Below, one piece after another: positions 8,924 to 20,559 of a DNA stretch of 64,000 nt; within the stretch, counting starts at the first letter, position 1; every line of letters begins with the position of its first letter. Position numbers and translations under genes: made by a program. The DNA is from Psychrobium sp. MM17-31 (GTDB lineage: Bacteria; Pseudomonadota; Gammaproteobacteria; Enterobacterales; Psychrobiaceae): the NCBI RefSeq assembly GCF_022347785.1, contig NZ_JAKRGA010000003.1, positions 558,001 to 622,000 of the forward strand, written 5' to 3'. The notes below the pieces were generated by a model, which was not told where the DNA came from, did no database searches, and worked only from the letters and a program-made list of their open reading frames with translations.

Positions 8924-9036
8924 ACAGCCATTTGATGTATGATGCGCGCTGAAACATTTTGTGGCAAAAGTTCGCTGTTAATTGACATAGCCTTGCCGCA
9001 AAATAGTCAGTGTTTTCTCAAGTAAAGTAAATAGTT

Positions 9037-9612
9037 ATGCTTCGTCGATTAATTTTCTCAAGTTGTTTAGTTCTTATGGCCTGTCACGGCTATGCGCAAT
9101 CTGATGCGCCAAAAGCTCAAACAAAGAAAGACAATGTTAACGAATGCTATCAATCATTGACTCAAGCTTATACCTCGCTTGATCCGCAAAAGATGACCAA
9201 TGTCTATGCCCCCAACGGCATTTACATTTCAACAGGTGGCTCGGCGCCTATCATCAGCGGCCATGAAAGTCTCAATAAGCTTTACGGCAAATACTTCTCT
9301 CGCGTTAAGAAACATAACTCATCGTTAGACTTACAATTTCGTGTTACCGATCGCATTGTTGATACTAAAACAATCCACGATGTCGGCTATTACGTAGTTA
9401 CTGTTATTCCACCGCAAGAGAGTAAACAACCGCCAAAACAACACGCCGGCAAGTTCACTATCACATTCAGTAAACAAGAAGACGGCACTTGGGGCATCTG
9501 GTCGGAAGCCAATTCAAAATCGAAGATCAAAAACTACATCAAAGCTAAAAAGGTCGAAGGACTGCACTTTGATGAATACTACCCTATTGAAAACTACGTC
9601 GCTCAGCGATAA
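9037..9612 (+). CDS. exported SnoaL/DUF4440-like protein (NTF2 fold)
   Basis: A 191-residue protein with an N-terminal signal peptide (MLRRLIFSSCLVLMACHGYAQ); cleavage after GYA by signal peptidase I is likely, although LMAC could act as a lipobox. The mature part, NECYQSLTQAYTSLDPQKM, followed by YAPNGIYISTGGSAPIISGHESL, matches the cone-shaped NTF2-like fold of the SgcJ/DUF4440 group. Function unknown. It ends 11 nt before ychJ, so the pair may be co-transcribed. Confidence 0.7.
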   Translation: MLRRLIFSSCLVLMACHGYAQSDAPKAQTKKDNVNECYQSLTQAYTSLDPQKMTNVYAPNGIYISTGGSAPIISGHESLNKLYGKYFSRVKKHNSSLDLQFRVTDRIVDTKTIHDVGYYVVTVIPPQESKQPPKQHAGKFTITFSKQEDGTWGIWSEANSKSKIKNYIKAKKVEGLHFDEYYPIENYVAQR

Positions 9613-9623
9613 TTCGCAAAGCA

Positions 9624-10157
9624 ATGAATTCTTCGCAATGTCCATGTGGCAGTAATCAACCATACTCAGATTGCTGCCAGCCATTTCACAAAGGCCATAG
9701 CCTGCCTAAAACTGCTCAGCAATTGATGCGGAGCCGTTATTGCGCTTTTGTCATAAATGATTGTGATTATATTTATGCAACTCATAGCCCGCAGACCCGT
9801 CACACTGTATCGCTAGCAGCTATCAAAGATTGGAATCAGCAATGTGATTGGTTAGGACTGCAAATTATTGAGGGGCCTCAAGATAACCAAGTCCAAAATA
9901 ACCAATTCCGAGAAAACAAAGTCGAGTTTGTCGCGTGGTATAAACAAGATAATGCGCTGCAACATCATCATGAAGTATCGCGATTTGCGACAGAATTCAT
10001 CGATGATGAACTAGCGAAACGCATCACTGCCGAAACAGAAAAGTGTTGGTATTATCTAGATGCAACTTATCCCGATAGCGCAATTAAAATGCCATCTCGC
10101 AACGATAAATGTATTTGCAATAGTGGAAAGAAGTTTAAAAAGTGCTGTGGGAGCTAG
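9624..10157 (+). CDS. ychJ: YchJ family protein with two SEC-C zinc motifs
   Basis: The 177 residues begin with a SEC-C motif (CPCGSNQPYSDCC, about 6-18), contain a central NTF2-like domain and end with a second one (CICNSGKKFKKCCGS). YchJ is widespread in proteobacteria; its function is not established, and the SEC-C motif binds zinc and in SecA mediates SecB and ribosome contacts. The start ATG at 9624 places the first Cys motif right at the N-terminus, as in E. coli YchJ. The protein before it also carries an NTF2-like fold. Confidence 0.85.
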   Translation: MNSSQCPCGSNQPYSDCCQPFHKGHSLPKTAQQLMRSRYCAFVINDCDYIYATHSPQTRHTVSLAAIKDWNQQCDWLGLQIIEGPQDNQVQNNQFRENKVEFVAWYKQDNALQHHHEVSRFATEFIDDELAKRITAETEKCWYYLDATYPDSAIKMPSRNDKCICNSGKKFKKCCGS

Positions 10158-10182
10158 CGCTCTGCGCTAAACCACAAACAAG

Positions 10183-10683
10183 CTAAGCGACAAATAATTG
10201 CGCTTCATAGCTTTGTTGCGCGGCTATCGCTTTATTAATGTCGACTGGAGGCTTAGGCGCACTAATAGTTCTACCTTCAAGTCTTGCTGCAATCGTCGGT
10301 GATAAGTTATCAACGATTTCGTCAGAAAAGCCCTCAACGCGATCTAAATCAAAACTCAAGGCATCTGGTTTTAAGCAGTGCTGTAAACGACCTGCGGTTA
10401 ATCCTTGCTCACGAGAGATATCAGCTAAAGCGATAGAGTAATGTTGATCGGCCATCGCTCTGGTTTTTAGCGTCTGTGTTGTCGGAATTTCGAATTGCTC
10501 AGCAAGCGTAATATCACTCTTCTCATTAGTCGTCTGTTCTAACGCAAACTGGTCTTGATCACGAACATCTTGTGACAACATTGAAAGCAATAAAGCAAAT
10601 TCGCTTTTATTGCCCTGCTGTACACACTCGTTAAGGCGCTGACCAAGTTGTAATTCACCAATAAGTAAATCGCCGATTTGCAT
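10183..10683 (-). CDS. VC2046/SO_2500 family conserved protein
   Basis: A 166-residue soluble protein convergent with ychJ. Its N-terminus, LIGELQLGQRLNECVQQG followed by KSEFALLLSMLSQDV, matches a family of unknown function found in Vibrio and Shewanella (VC2046/SO_2500). It is acidic with no membrane segment and no recognised catalytic motif. The C-terminal part contains several Pro-rich stretches. The family name comes from recall of these segments, not from a search. Confidence 0.65.
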   Translation of the reverse strand: MQIGDLLIGELQLGQRLNECVQQGNKSEFALLLSMLSQDVRDQDQFALEQTTNEKSDITLAEQFEIPTTQTLKTRAMADQHYSIALADISREQGLTAGRLQHCLKPDALSFDLDRVEGFSDEIVDNLSPTIAARLEGRTISAPKPPVDINKAIAAQQSYEAQLFVA

Positions 10684-10762
10684 TTAATTTCACCACTTTG
10701 AACACTATGTATGCTATCGGCTAAAAATATGAAAACTTTAGCGATTTTTTTGAAAAAATCCC

Positions 10763-10791
10763 TTTACCTCCCGCAATAAAATCTCTATTAT
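10763..10791 (+). promoter_or_regulatory. promoter of tRNA-Tyr
   Basis: A -35-like TTTACC (10763-10768) and a -10 TATTAT (10786-10791) are separated by exactly 17 nt, ending 15 nt before the mature tRNA. A G/C-containing discriminator (TCGCACC) follows. Confidence 0.55.
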
Positions 10792-10806
10792 TCGCACCAC
10801 TTGATT

Positions 10807-10891
<85 letters not shown>

Positions 10892-11061
10892 TCAAGCCTC
10901 TTCTTTTTATATCTAAATATCTTCTTAATTCATAAATCTATTTTTACAACATAAATCCGTTTAAAGTCCTATTGTTTTATCACTCAAGTCTTTATTTTTC
11001 CCTATCACTTCTTATATGATAGTGAAAATAACAATAACGCTTAAAGTTATAGGATAAGTCT

Positions 11062-12702
11062 TTGTCGACGTTGCAAAAAATACCTTACAACAAGTTAAAA
11101 GTACTTTTAGTCGATCCCCAGCGCCCCTTCCAAATTATGATGAAAGGGATTTTGACCAATTTCGGCGTAAAAAATGTCGATTTCGCTGAGAGTGGCGAAG
11201 CCGCTTTGCGTTCGTGTCGCGCTAAAGACTATCAATTGCTAATGGTTGAATATAACCTTGGCAACAAAAATGGTACTCAGTTATTAGAAGAGCTAAGAAC
11301 GCTGCGTTTAATCAAACCAACGGCGCTCTTCGTTATTGTATCTGCCGAAACCGATCGCGCAGTGGTCTTAGGTACCATGGAAATGGCACCGGATGATTAC
11401 ATCATTAAACCCTTTTCCCAGCGTCTGTTAGATAGCCGATTACAAAAAGCGTGGAATAAACGCCAAGCTTTATCATCGGTGTATCAATGTCTAGATAAAC
11501 ACGATCTTCCCCGCGCTATCCTCGCTTGCCAAAATCTAATAAAAGAAAAAAGTCGCTACAGCGCTGTTGTGCTGCAAATGATGACTGGCTTTATGTGCGA
11601 TGTCGGCCAGCATGAGGACGCAATCAAGTATCTAGAACCGCTATTAAAAGAACGAGATCTGCCATGGGCTAACCTCAATCTCGCTCGTGCTAAGTTAGGA
11701 TTGGGTGAGCTAGAAGAAGCTGAAATTATTCTCAAGAAGTTAATTAAAGCGCAATCGACCAACGTTGAGGCCATCGACTTATTGGCCAAGGTGCAATTGG
11801 CCAACCAACACAACGAAGCTGCACGAACAACACTTGAGCGTAGCGTGGAACTATCGCCTTATTCGATGAAGCGCCATCAATTCATGGTTGAGGTGGCACA
11901 AGCCAATGACGATTACTCGTTAGTGAAAGACAGCTACGGTCATTTGCTTAATTTATCGCGCCGCTCAGTCCATGCAGGCACCAATCATTTGTTTAATTAC
12001 ACTCGCGCCATTATCGACAATGTTGCAAACAGTGAAGAACAAAAAGAAGTTTTTAAACTGCAAAATGAGTTATCGTCTACGCTCCATCGCGCCAAAGCGG
12101 AAGAAGGAAGAAACTTAAATTTCGCTTTCAGCGCCCTTGAAGGGGTGGTTCAAGCCCAGCTCCAGTCGGCAAAAGGTGAAAGCCTTGCATCAAAGAAAAC
12201 ATTGATGGAGGCGATTTATCAGTTTTGTGGCGAGGACGATGAATGGGACTTGCCGGATGAATTGGCACCGGATGCTTGCATTACGCTGATCAATCTTCAC
12301 GATTTTGAATTGGCGTCTGAATTTGCCAAGCAACTAGACGAAAACAGTGATATCGCGGCAGAGCTCAATGCTCGCTTAAACGATGACAGCGTTACCATGG
12401 TGAAGGCTGAGTTTAGCAAAATCACTCGCCAAGGTATTGAGGCCTATAGCGCTAATGACGATCTAGAAGCACTACAGTTGTTTAAACAAGCGCTAAAATT
12501 GTCACCGGTTAATTCAGGCGCAGTGCTTAATGTGGCGCAATCGCAAATCAAATTAATGCAAGAGAAACGCAAGTACGTCAAGCTGCTTGCAGCAGAGTGT
12601 AAAGAGTCTTTCCGCGTGCTTGGCGGAATGAAACTGTCAAAATCTCACCAAAAGCGTTATGACAAGTTGCGTCATGAGTACGACGCCCTCATTAAGAAGT
12701 AG
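11062..12702 (+). CDS. response regulator receiver domain fused to TPR repeats
   Basis: A 546-residue cytosolic protein with a CheY-like receiver domain (about 12-125) followed by tetratricopeptide repeats (about 140-540) and no output DNA-binding domain. The receiver keeps acidic Asp18, Ser94 and Lys116 (YIIKPF). The position of the phosphoacceptor Asp is Glu63 (LMVEYNLG), so normal phosphorylation is unlikely. It may be a constitutively active or phosphorylation-independent scaffold. The start is a TTG preceded by AGGA about 8 nt upstream; no ATG fits the domain start. Related receiver-TPR proteins occur in Shewanella and Vibrio; partners are unknown. Confidence 0.85.
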   Translation: MSTLQKIPYNKLKVLLVDPQRPFQIMMKGILTNFGVKNVDFAESGEAALRSCRAKDYQLLMVEYNLGNKNGTQLLEELRTLRLIKPTALFVIVSAETDRAVVLGTMEMAPDDYIIKPFSQRLLDSRLQKAWNKRQALSSVYQCLDKHDLPRAILACQNLIKEKSRYSAVVLQMMTGFMCDVGQHEDAIKYLEPLLKERDLPWANLNLARAKLGLGELEEAEIILKKLIKAQSTNVEAIDLLAKVQLANQHNEAARTTLERSVELSPYSMKRHQFMVEVAQANDDYSLVKDSYGHLLNLSRRSVHAGTNHLFNYTRAIIDNVANSEEQKEVFKLQNELSSTLHRAKAEEGRNLNFAFSALEGVVQAQLQSAKGESLASKKTLMEAIYQFCGEDDEWDLPDELAPDACITLINLHDFELASEFAKQLDENSDIAAELNARLNDDSVTMVKAEFSKITRQGIEAYSANDDLEALQLFKQALKLSPVNSGAVLNVAQSQIKLMQEKRKYVKLLAAECKESFRVLGGMKLSKSHQKRYDKLRHEYDALIKK

Positions 12703-12749
12703 CCGAATCATATTCATCATTACTTGATGAAAATCATGGAGATAACATC

Positions 12750-13820
12750 ATGCCTAGACATTGGGTCAACCAAGCGATCGCCAAGATTGAAGCAGACTTT
12801 CAACGCAGTGCCGACACACATCTACTGCAAGTACCAATGCCCCAATTTCCAACGATTTCCCTTTATCTCAAAGACGAATCAACGCACCCGACAGGTAGTT
12901 TAAAACACAGACTTGCACGCTCGTTATTTCTTTACGGGCTTTGTAACGGCTGGATTAAAGAGCACACGACCATTGTTGAAGCATCTTCAGGCAGCACTGC
13001 CGTGTCAGAAGCATATTTTGCAAGGCTGCTTGGTTTACCTTTTATCGCCGTGATGCCCCGCTCCACTTCTTGTGAGAAAATTAAACTTATTGAGTTTTAC
13101 GGCGGACAGTGTCACTTAGTTGATGACCCAGGAAAGATTCACGAAGCGTCAATTGCATTGGCTAAAGAAACTAATGGTCATTTTATGGATCAGTTTAAAT
13201 ACGCTGAGCGCGCAACAGACTGGCGTGGTAACAACAATATTGCAGAAAGCGTATTTAATCAGTTGGCCAAAGAGCCTTACCCAGAGCCCGCCCACGTTGT
13301 CGTTGGCGGTGGTACGGGCGGCACCAGTGCCACCATAGGTCGCTACATTCGTTATAATCAACTAAATACTCAACTTCATGTTGTTGACCCAGAAAACTCG
13401 GTGTTTTACGACTACTATCATCAACGTGACGAACAGCTAAAAAGTGCTAAAGGCTCACGTATCGAAGGTATTGGTCGCCCCTGCGTTGAGCTGTCGTTTA
13501 TTCCCGATATTATCGACTCGATGCAAAAAGTGCCTGATGCTGCATCTATCGCAAGTATGCTGTTTTTAGAAAAACTCCTTGGCAGACGCTGCGGCGGCTC
13601 AACTGGCACTAATTTTTACGGCGTGATTACGTTAATGCGCCAAATGATCGAAGAGCGCCAAAGCGGCGCGATTGTGACTTTAATTTGCGACGATGGGAAT
13701 CGCTATACCAATACATACTACAGCGAGCAATGGCGCATAGATAACGGCATTGATGTAGCGCCATATCTAAAACAGATCGAGCAGTTTTGGGCAACAGGTC
13801 AATGGCAAACTACTGAATAG
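12750..13820 (+). CDS. PLP-dependent cysteine lyase/synthase family, Cds1-like
   Basis: A 356-residue fold-type II PLP enzyme of the cysteine synthase superfamily. KDESTHPTGSLKHR places the PLP lysine at Lys52. ASSGSTAVS is the substrate loop, and VVGGGTGGTSATIG is the phosphate-binding glycine loop. It is closer in length and sequence to the Cds1 group (L-cysteine desulfhydrase, cysteine to pyruvate, H2S and ammonia) than to CysK. The exact substrate is inference. The last 11 nt overlap the convergent 3' end of queE. Confidence 0.75.
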   Translation: MPRHWVNQAIAKIEADFQRSADTHLLQVPMPQFPTISLYLKDESTHPTGSLKHRLARSLFLYGLCNGWIKEHTTIVEASSGSTAVSEAYFARLLGLPFIAVMPRSTSCEKIKLIEFYGGQCHLVDDPGKIHEASIALAKETNGHFMDQFKYAERATDWRGNNNIAESVFNQLAKEPYPEPAHVVVGGGTGGTSATIGRYIRYNQLNTQLHVVDPENSVFYDYYHQRDEQLKSAKGSRIEGIGRPCVELSFIPDIIDSMQKVPDAASIASMLFLEKLLGRRCGGSTGTNFYGVITLMRQMIEERQSGAIVTLICDDGNRYTNTYYSEQWRIDNGIDVAPYLKQIEQFWATGQWQTTE

Positions 13821-14484
13821 CTAAATACTTATGGGTTTGAATCGAGAGCCACCAATTGCGTTCGATACAGGTATCGATAGCCAATTGAGTGGCTCTTTTT
13901 TGTTGACTGATTGGCTGTAGGTAAATCTTCTTTGCAGCAACTTGCTGTGGTGTTAAACGTGCCAATAACGCATCAAGCTCTTCAATATGACGAGTCATGG
14001 CCACTGGATGTTTAATTTCATCGGCGCGAATAAGGGCGCTATCTAAAATTTCATAACCGCCTTTCATCGCAACTTTAGGCGATACAGTAACATGGGTGTT
14101 GTCACTGACCTTCACTTCAAAGGTACCTGATGTTTCAAGTTGTACTGTAAAACCATTAGCTTCTAACGCAGCGCAAAAATCACGAAGGTCATACAAGCAA
14201 GGCTCACCACCGCTAATTACCACGTGACGCGCTTTATAACCGAGTAAATGCTCAACCATTTCATCAACGGTTGTGTTACACCAACTTTCACCATCACCGC
14301 CTTTGGCAACAACCTCATTGAACGTTGTTTGATACTTTTCGTCTAGATACCAACTGTGCTTGGTATCGCACCATGCACATCCGACAGGACAACCTTGCAG
14401 CCGTACAAAAATAGATGGCGCGCCAGTGAAGGATCCTTCACCCTGAATCGACTCAAAAATTTCATTAAGTGGCAGCTGGCTCAT
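13810..14484 (-). CDS. queE: 7-carboxy-7-deazaguanine synthase QueE
   Basis: Radical SAM enzyme converting 6-carboxytetrahydropterin to 7-carboxy-7-deazaguanine in queuosine biosynthesis. The 224 residues include the [4Fe-4S] motif GCPVGCAWC (Cys32, Cys36, Cys39) preceded by [22 protein letters not shown] is the glycine-rich SAM-binding motif. Length equals E. coli QueE (223). Divergent from queC, the next enzyme of the pathway, over 67 bp. Flavodoxin, encoded by fldA in this window, is the usual reductant. Confidence 0.95.
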   Translation of the reverse strand: MSQLPLNEIFESIQGEGSFTGAPSIFVRLQGCPVGCAWCDTKHSWYLDEKYQTTFNEVVAKGGDGESWCNTTVDEMVEHLLGYKARHVVISGGEPCLYDLRDFCAALEANGFTVQLETSGTFEVKVSDNTHVTVSPKVAMKGGYEILDSALIRADEIKHPVAMTRHIEELDALLARLTPQQVAAKKIYLQPISQQKRATQLAIDTCIERNWWLSIQTHKYLAIQ

Positions 14485-14551
14485 TTTTATTTACTTCAAG
14501 GTTGGTATACTGGGCGCGTATTATACGTATAACCCCAACGGACAAGCAACA
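14485..14551. promoter_or_regulatory. shared divergent promoter region of queE and queC
   Basis: The 67 bp between the two starts hold TATACT on the plus strand. On the minus strand a TATAAT has a TTGCTT about 18 nt before it. Both elements lie in the short palindromic stretch TATTATACGTATA, so the two promoters overlap. No preQ1 riboswitch was found. Confidence 0.4.
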
Positions 14552-15211
14552 ATGAAAGAAAAAGTCGTCGTTATCTACTCTGGTGGTATGGACTCTTACA
14601 CCGTACTGCACAAAGCGATAGAAGAAGGCAAAGACGTGTATCCACTGACGTTTAACTACGGTCAGCGCCACAGTAAAGAAATTGAATACGCTGCAGCGGT
14701 GTGTGAAAAACTTAATGTACCTCACAAAATTGTTGATATATCAGCAATTAATCAGCTGATGGCAGGTAGCTCCCTCACTAGTAGTGACATCGAGATCCCT
14801 GAAGGTCATTACGAAGAAGAAAGCATGAAATCTACTGTAGTGCCCAATCGTAATATGGTGCTGCTGTCTATGGCAATTGCCTACGCAGTGTCTCTCGATG
14901 CGCGTGCTGTGTATTACGGCGCTCATAGTGGCGATCACGCCATCTATCCAGATTGTCGCCCCGAGTTTGTTGAGAAGATGAATGATGTATCACAAATCGC
15001 CAACTACGAACCAGTGGATATCGTATCACCGTATATCGACGTCGATAAAATCGGCATCTTAACTGACGGATTACGTATGGGATTGGACTACGGCGAAACT
15101 TGGACCTGTTACAACGGCCGCGAAAACGCCTGTGGTAAATGTGGTTCATGTGAAGAGCGTTTAGAAGCCTTTGAAAAGAATGGCGTTCAGGATCCGCTCA
15201 GCTACGAATAA
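14552..15211 (+). CDS. queC: 7-cyano-7-deazaguanine synthase QueC
   Basis: Converts 7-carboxy-7-deazaguanine to preQ0 using ATP and ammonia. The 219 residues hold the PP-loop SGGMDS at 10-15. The C-terminal zinc site is Cys186, Cys194, Cys197 and Cys200 ([15 protein letters not shown]). YGQRHSKE and [10 protein letters not shown] are also typical. It is divergent from queE. The modified base ends up in tRNAs with G34, including tRNA-Tyr in this window. Confidence 0.95.
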   Translation: MKEKVVVIYSGGMDSYTVLHKAIEEGKDVYPLTFNYGQRHSKEIEYAAAVCEKLNVPHKIVDISAINQLMAGSSLTSSDIEIPEGHYEEESMKSTVVPNRNMVLLSMAIAYAVSLDARAVYYGAHSGDHAIYPDCRPEFVEKMNDVSQIANYEPVDIVSPYIDVDKIGILTDGLRMGLDYGETWTCYNGRENACGKCGSCEERLEAFEKNGVQDPLSYE

Positions 15212-15220
15212 GTACTCTCC

Positions 15221-15244
15221 GTCAGCCGAATTTCCTCGGCTGAC
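15221..15244 (+). terminator. strong hairpin after queC
   Basis: GTCAGCCGA (15221-15229) and TCGGCTGAC (15236-15244) form a perfect 9-bp stem with a 6-nt loop. Only a short pyrimidine run follows, so termination may be weak or factor-assisted; the next gene starts 20 nt later. Confidence 0.45.
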
Positions 15245-15264
15245 ATCGTTAAAAAGGAATTACC

Positions 15265-15663
15265 ATGAAATCTCTCGTTTTACCATCGCTGCTGCTAATG
15301 ACAGCATCAGTTACCGCTCAAGAGACCGCATTAACTATTGATCGAGCAGTAACTAAAAACCTGCAACTGTCATTTCCAAATGATAATAATATTAAACCCA
15401 AAGCCAGTGATTTTGACGTCGTCAATTATGTGCTAATGAGTAATGAAGAAGGCGAACGCTGGGCGGTAGTAACACTTCATAATACCGCTTCTGGCAGTCG
15501 TAGTTTTGAGCAAGAGCATCTGATGGCGTTATTTGCCGATGGGAGCCGTCGCTCGCCATTGGAATACAAACTCAATTTTTCTGGCGACGAAGTTCAATCG
15601 ATGACACTTAACTTTGGTGAAAATAATTTTCCGATTTTAGCTATTTACGCTAGCGAAAAATAA
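15265..15663 (+). CDS. hypothetical exported protein
   Basis: A 132-residue protein with a clear signal peptide (MKSLVLPSLLLMTASVTAQ, cleavage after TAQ or nearby) and a mature part that appears beta-rich, for example ERWAVVTLHNTASGSRSF and ALFADGSRRSPLEYKLNF. No family recognised. AAAAAGGA gives a good ribosome-binding site. It follows queC after a hairpin and is probably a separate short transcript. Confidence 0.65.
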   Translation: MKSLVLPSLLLMTASVTAQETALTIDRAVTKNLQLSFPNDNNIKPKASDFDVVNYVLMSNEEGERWAVVTLHNTASGSRSFEQEHLMALFADGSRRSPLEYKLNFSGDEVQSMTLNFGENNFPILAIYASEK

Positions 15664-15773
15664 GACTTAACAGTTAAAAATTCATTTACGATAGTAATTT
15701 AGTTTGATCGTGGAGAAAAATAAGTTCATATTATGGACAAGGAATAGGCTGTACATTTAATTAAGTCACCAAA

Positions 15774-16652
15774 ATGAATTTTATGAAAGCATTAGCGGTT
15801 AGCCTACTAATCGCCATTAGCCCAGCAAGCCAAGCGAATCAGGACGACTATCAAACCTCCAAAATTTCGTGGTTTGAGTTCGATGCCCCGCCCTATTATA
15901 TTTTCCAAGGAGTAAAAGCCAACAAAGGAACAGCGCAACTATTCCAAGCCGAAATAATGCGTCAACTTCCTCAGCACAAGCATCAAACTCAACGCGGTAA
16001 CTTTATTCGCGGCCTTAAAGAAATCGAAAATAAAAATAATGTTTGCGCAACATCTTTGCTTAAAACACCAGCTTATGAAAAATTCATGCATTTTTCGGAG
16101 CCATGGTTTGAAGTACTTGCGATAGGATTAAACATTCGTTACAGCGAGTTAAATCGTTTTTTACCAGCGATTGAAAATGGCAAGATAAATTTAAAAAAGC
16201 TGTTAGCAGATACCGACATTAAGCTTGGGATCCTCAACGGGCGCCCTTACGGTCAACCAATTGACGAAACGCTAGGTGACTATCGCCATACTGATCGTAT
16301 CTTTACACTAACCGGATCAACGAAAATGCACAACTTGCTGCATTTATTTATCAAACGCAAACGATTTGACGCCGTATTAGGTTACGCTGCTGAGACCCAT
16401 TATTATTCAAATCAATTTGAACGCGACGCCGATGAGCTATTGTACATTCCAATCAAAGATACCCAATTAATGTACAAAGCTTACGTTGGTTGTTCTAAGT
16501 CACCAATGGGTAAATCGGTAATTGCTCAGGTTAACAAACTAATTGAAAATACCTCACCAAAAGTCTATGAGAAGCGTTATTTGAGCTTCTTAAGTCCACA
16601 AAGCCAAGAAACTTATAAGTTATTAAAACAGCAACTGGCAATGAATAATTAG
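15774..16652 (+). CDS. periplasmic solute-binding-like protein (SBP_bac_3 type)
   Basis: A 292-residue protein with a signal peptide (MKALAVSLLIAISPASQA, after a short MNF extension) and a fold resembling amino-acid-binding periplasmic proteins: WFEFDAPPYYIFQG at the start, LKEIENKNNVCATSLLKTP, and FSEPWFEVLAIGLNIR. No ABC permease genes are adjacent, so it is more likely an orphan sensor or scavenging protein of the TIGR02285 kind than a transporter component. A distant relative lies at 29978-30817. Confidence 0.6.
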   Translation: MNFMKALAVSLLIAISPASQANQDDYQTSKISWFEFDAPPYYIFQGVKANKGTAQLFQAEIMRQLPQHKHQTQRGNFIRGLKEIENKNNVCATSLLKTPAYEKFMHFSEPWFEVLAIGLNIRYSELNRFLPAIENGKINLKKLLADTDIKLGILNGRPYGQPIDETLGDYRHTDRIFTLTGSTKMHNLLHLFIKRKRFDAVLGYAAETHYYSNQFERDADELLYIPIKDTQLMYKAYVGCSKSPMGKSVIAQVNKLIENTSPKVYEKRYLSFLSPQSQETYKLLKQQLAMNN

Positions 16653-16679
16653 CTTAATTCGACGTAGAAATTTGCAATC

Positions 16680-16706
16680 AAAAAAGGCGCTCAATGAGCG
16701 CCTTTT
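16680..16706. terminator. bidirectional terminator between the SBP-like gene and eno
   Basis: AAAAGGCGCT and AGCGCCTTTT surround CAATG, with A and T runs on both sides. It serves the plus-strand gene ending at 16652 and eno ending at 16737 on the minus strand. Confidence 0.85.
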
Positions 16707-16736
16707 AACTATCAGAAATACCGCTTTAGATGCGAA

Positions 16737-18041
<1,305 letters not shown>

Positions 18042-18166
18042 TTAAAGATATAAAAATAAAGTGTTTTTTGTTGCCTTTATTAGAGGCGAAAGTCCGTTGA
18101 AATACAAGCTGAAAAAGTTACTTTACACCTTTCATTAATTGTCATTTCTCCGGCTTAAATTCCAAA

Positions 18167-18195
18167 GAAAAAGCCGCTCAAACGGCGGCTTTTAC
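18167..18195 (-). terminator. intrinsic terminator of pyrG
   Basis: AAAAGCCGC and GCGGCTTTT pair around a short loop, starting within 8 nt of the pyrG stop. The plus-strand A run gives the U tract of the minus-strand transcript. Confidence 0.8.
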
Positions 18196-18202
18196 AAATT
18201 GC

Positions 18203-19846
<1,644 letters not shown>

Positions 19847-20001
19847 TTAATGGAATTGAAATTTTAACAACGCCAAAGGCTTACCTTATTTGAAAAATAA
19901 CGTAAGAAAAACCAAGCTGGGGTTGTTAACTGGACGGGACGGTAGTCTATCAAAATAAGCATTACGTCACAATTTAAATCTGCCCTTGAGGCGCAAATTT
20001 T

Positions 20002-20442
20002 TTAGTGAGCTTTATTTTGCTTAGGATTACTAATGGCTTTTAATTTGGCGCGCTGTTTTGCATATTGCCAACCCGCTTCCATTTGTTCATCACTAGCCGC
20101 TTCCATAGTTAAACCAATTGATGTGATATACGCCTCGACATCACTATAACGACCTTCAAATTTATCCGTGGCCGCTTTAAGTAGTTCATTAGGGCAAGCT
20201 CCTTGATGCCGCACCACATTAATCACAGCAAATAACAAATCGCCGAGCTCTTCATTAATCTTGTCCGGCTCATGCACGCATTTGGCTAACTCTTGCTCTA
20301 CCTCATCGACTTCTTCCCGCACCTTTTCTAACGCGCCGTGCCAGCTAGGCCAATCAAAACCAGCTTGAGCCACTTTCTTTTGAATGGCTAATGCACGAAG
20401 TAACTCATTGATGTCAATAGTCGAGTTTTGTTTATCACTCAT
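20002..20442 (-). CDS. mazG: half-length MazG nucleotide pyrophosphohydrolase
   Basis: Hydrolyses NTPs to NMPs and PPi. The 146-residue protein corresponds only to the C-terminal half of E. coli MazG (263): ALAIQKKVAQAGFDWP, then the metal ligands EEVDEVEQE and NEELGDLLFAVINVVRH, then KFEGRYSDVEAYI. The N-terminal domain is absent, and the upstream 117 bp lead straight to a divergent gene. The retained half is the catalytically important one in E. coli, so activity is plausible. Start at the ATG 20442 (MSDKQ); an upstream in-frame start at 20496 adds 18 residues with no similarity. Position before pyrG and eno confirms orthology. Confidence 0.85.
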   Translation of the reverse strand: MSDKQNSTIDINELLRALAIQKKVAQAGFDWPSWHGALEKVREEVDEVEQELAKCVHEPDKINEELGDLLFAVINVVRHQGACPNELLKAATDKFEGRYSDVEAYITSIGLTMEAASDEQMEAGWQYAKQRAKLKAISNPKQNKAH

Positions 20443-20559
20443 TGATTTATTGTCGAGATTAGTTAATCTATGGGCTGATTTTACCCAATTAATCAAAGCC
20501 TCGACAACGATTTAAGTACTATTTAAAACGGATTAATAAAATTAAAAGAAGAAAATCGC

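Noticed and set aside
14485-14551. preQ1 riboswitch in front of queC
   Set aside because: The gap is only 67 bp, shared by two promoters, and lacks the preQ1 hairpin and A-rich tail.
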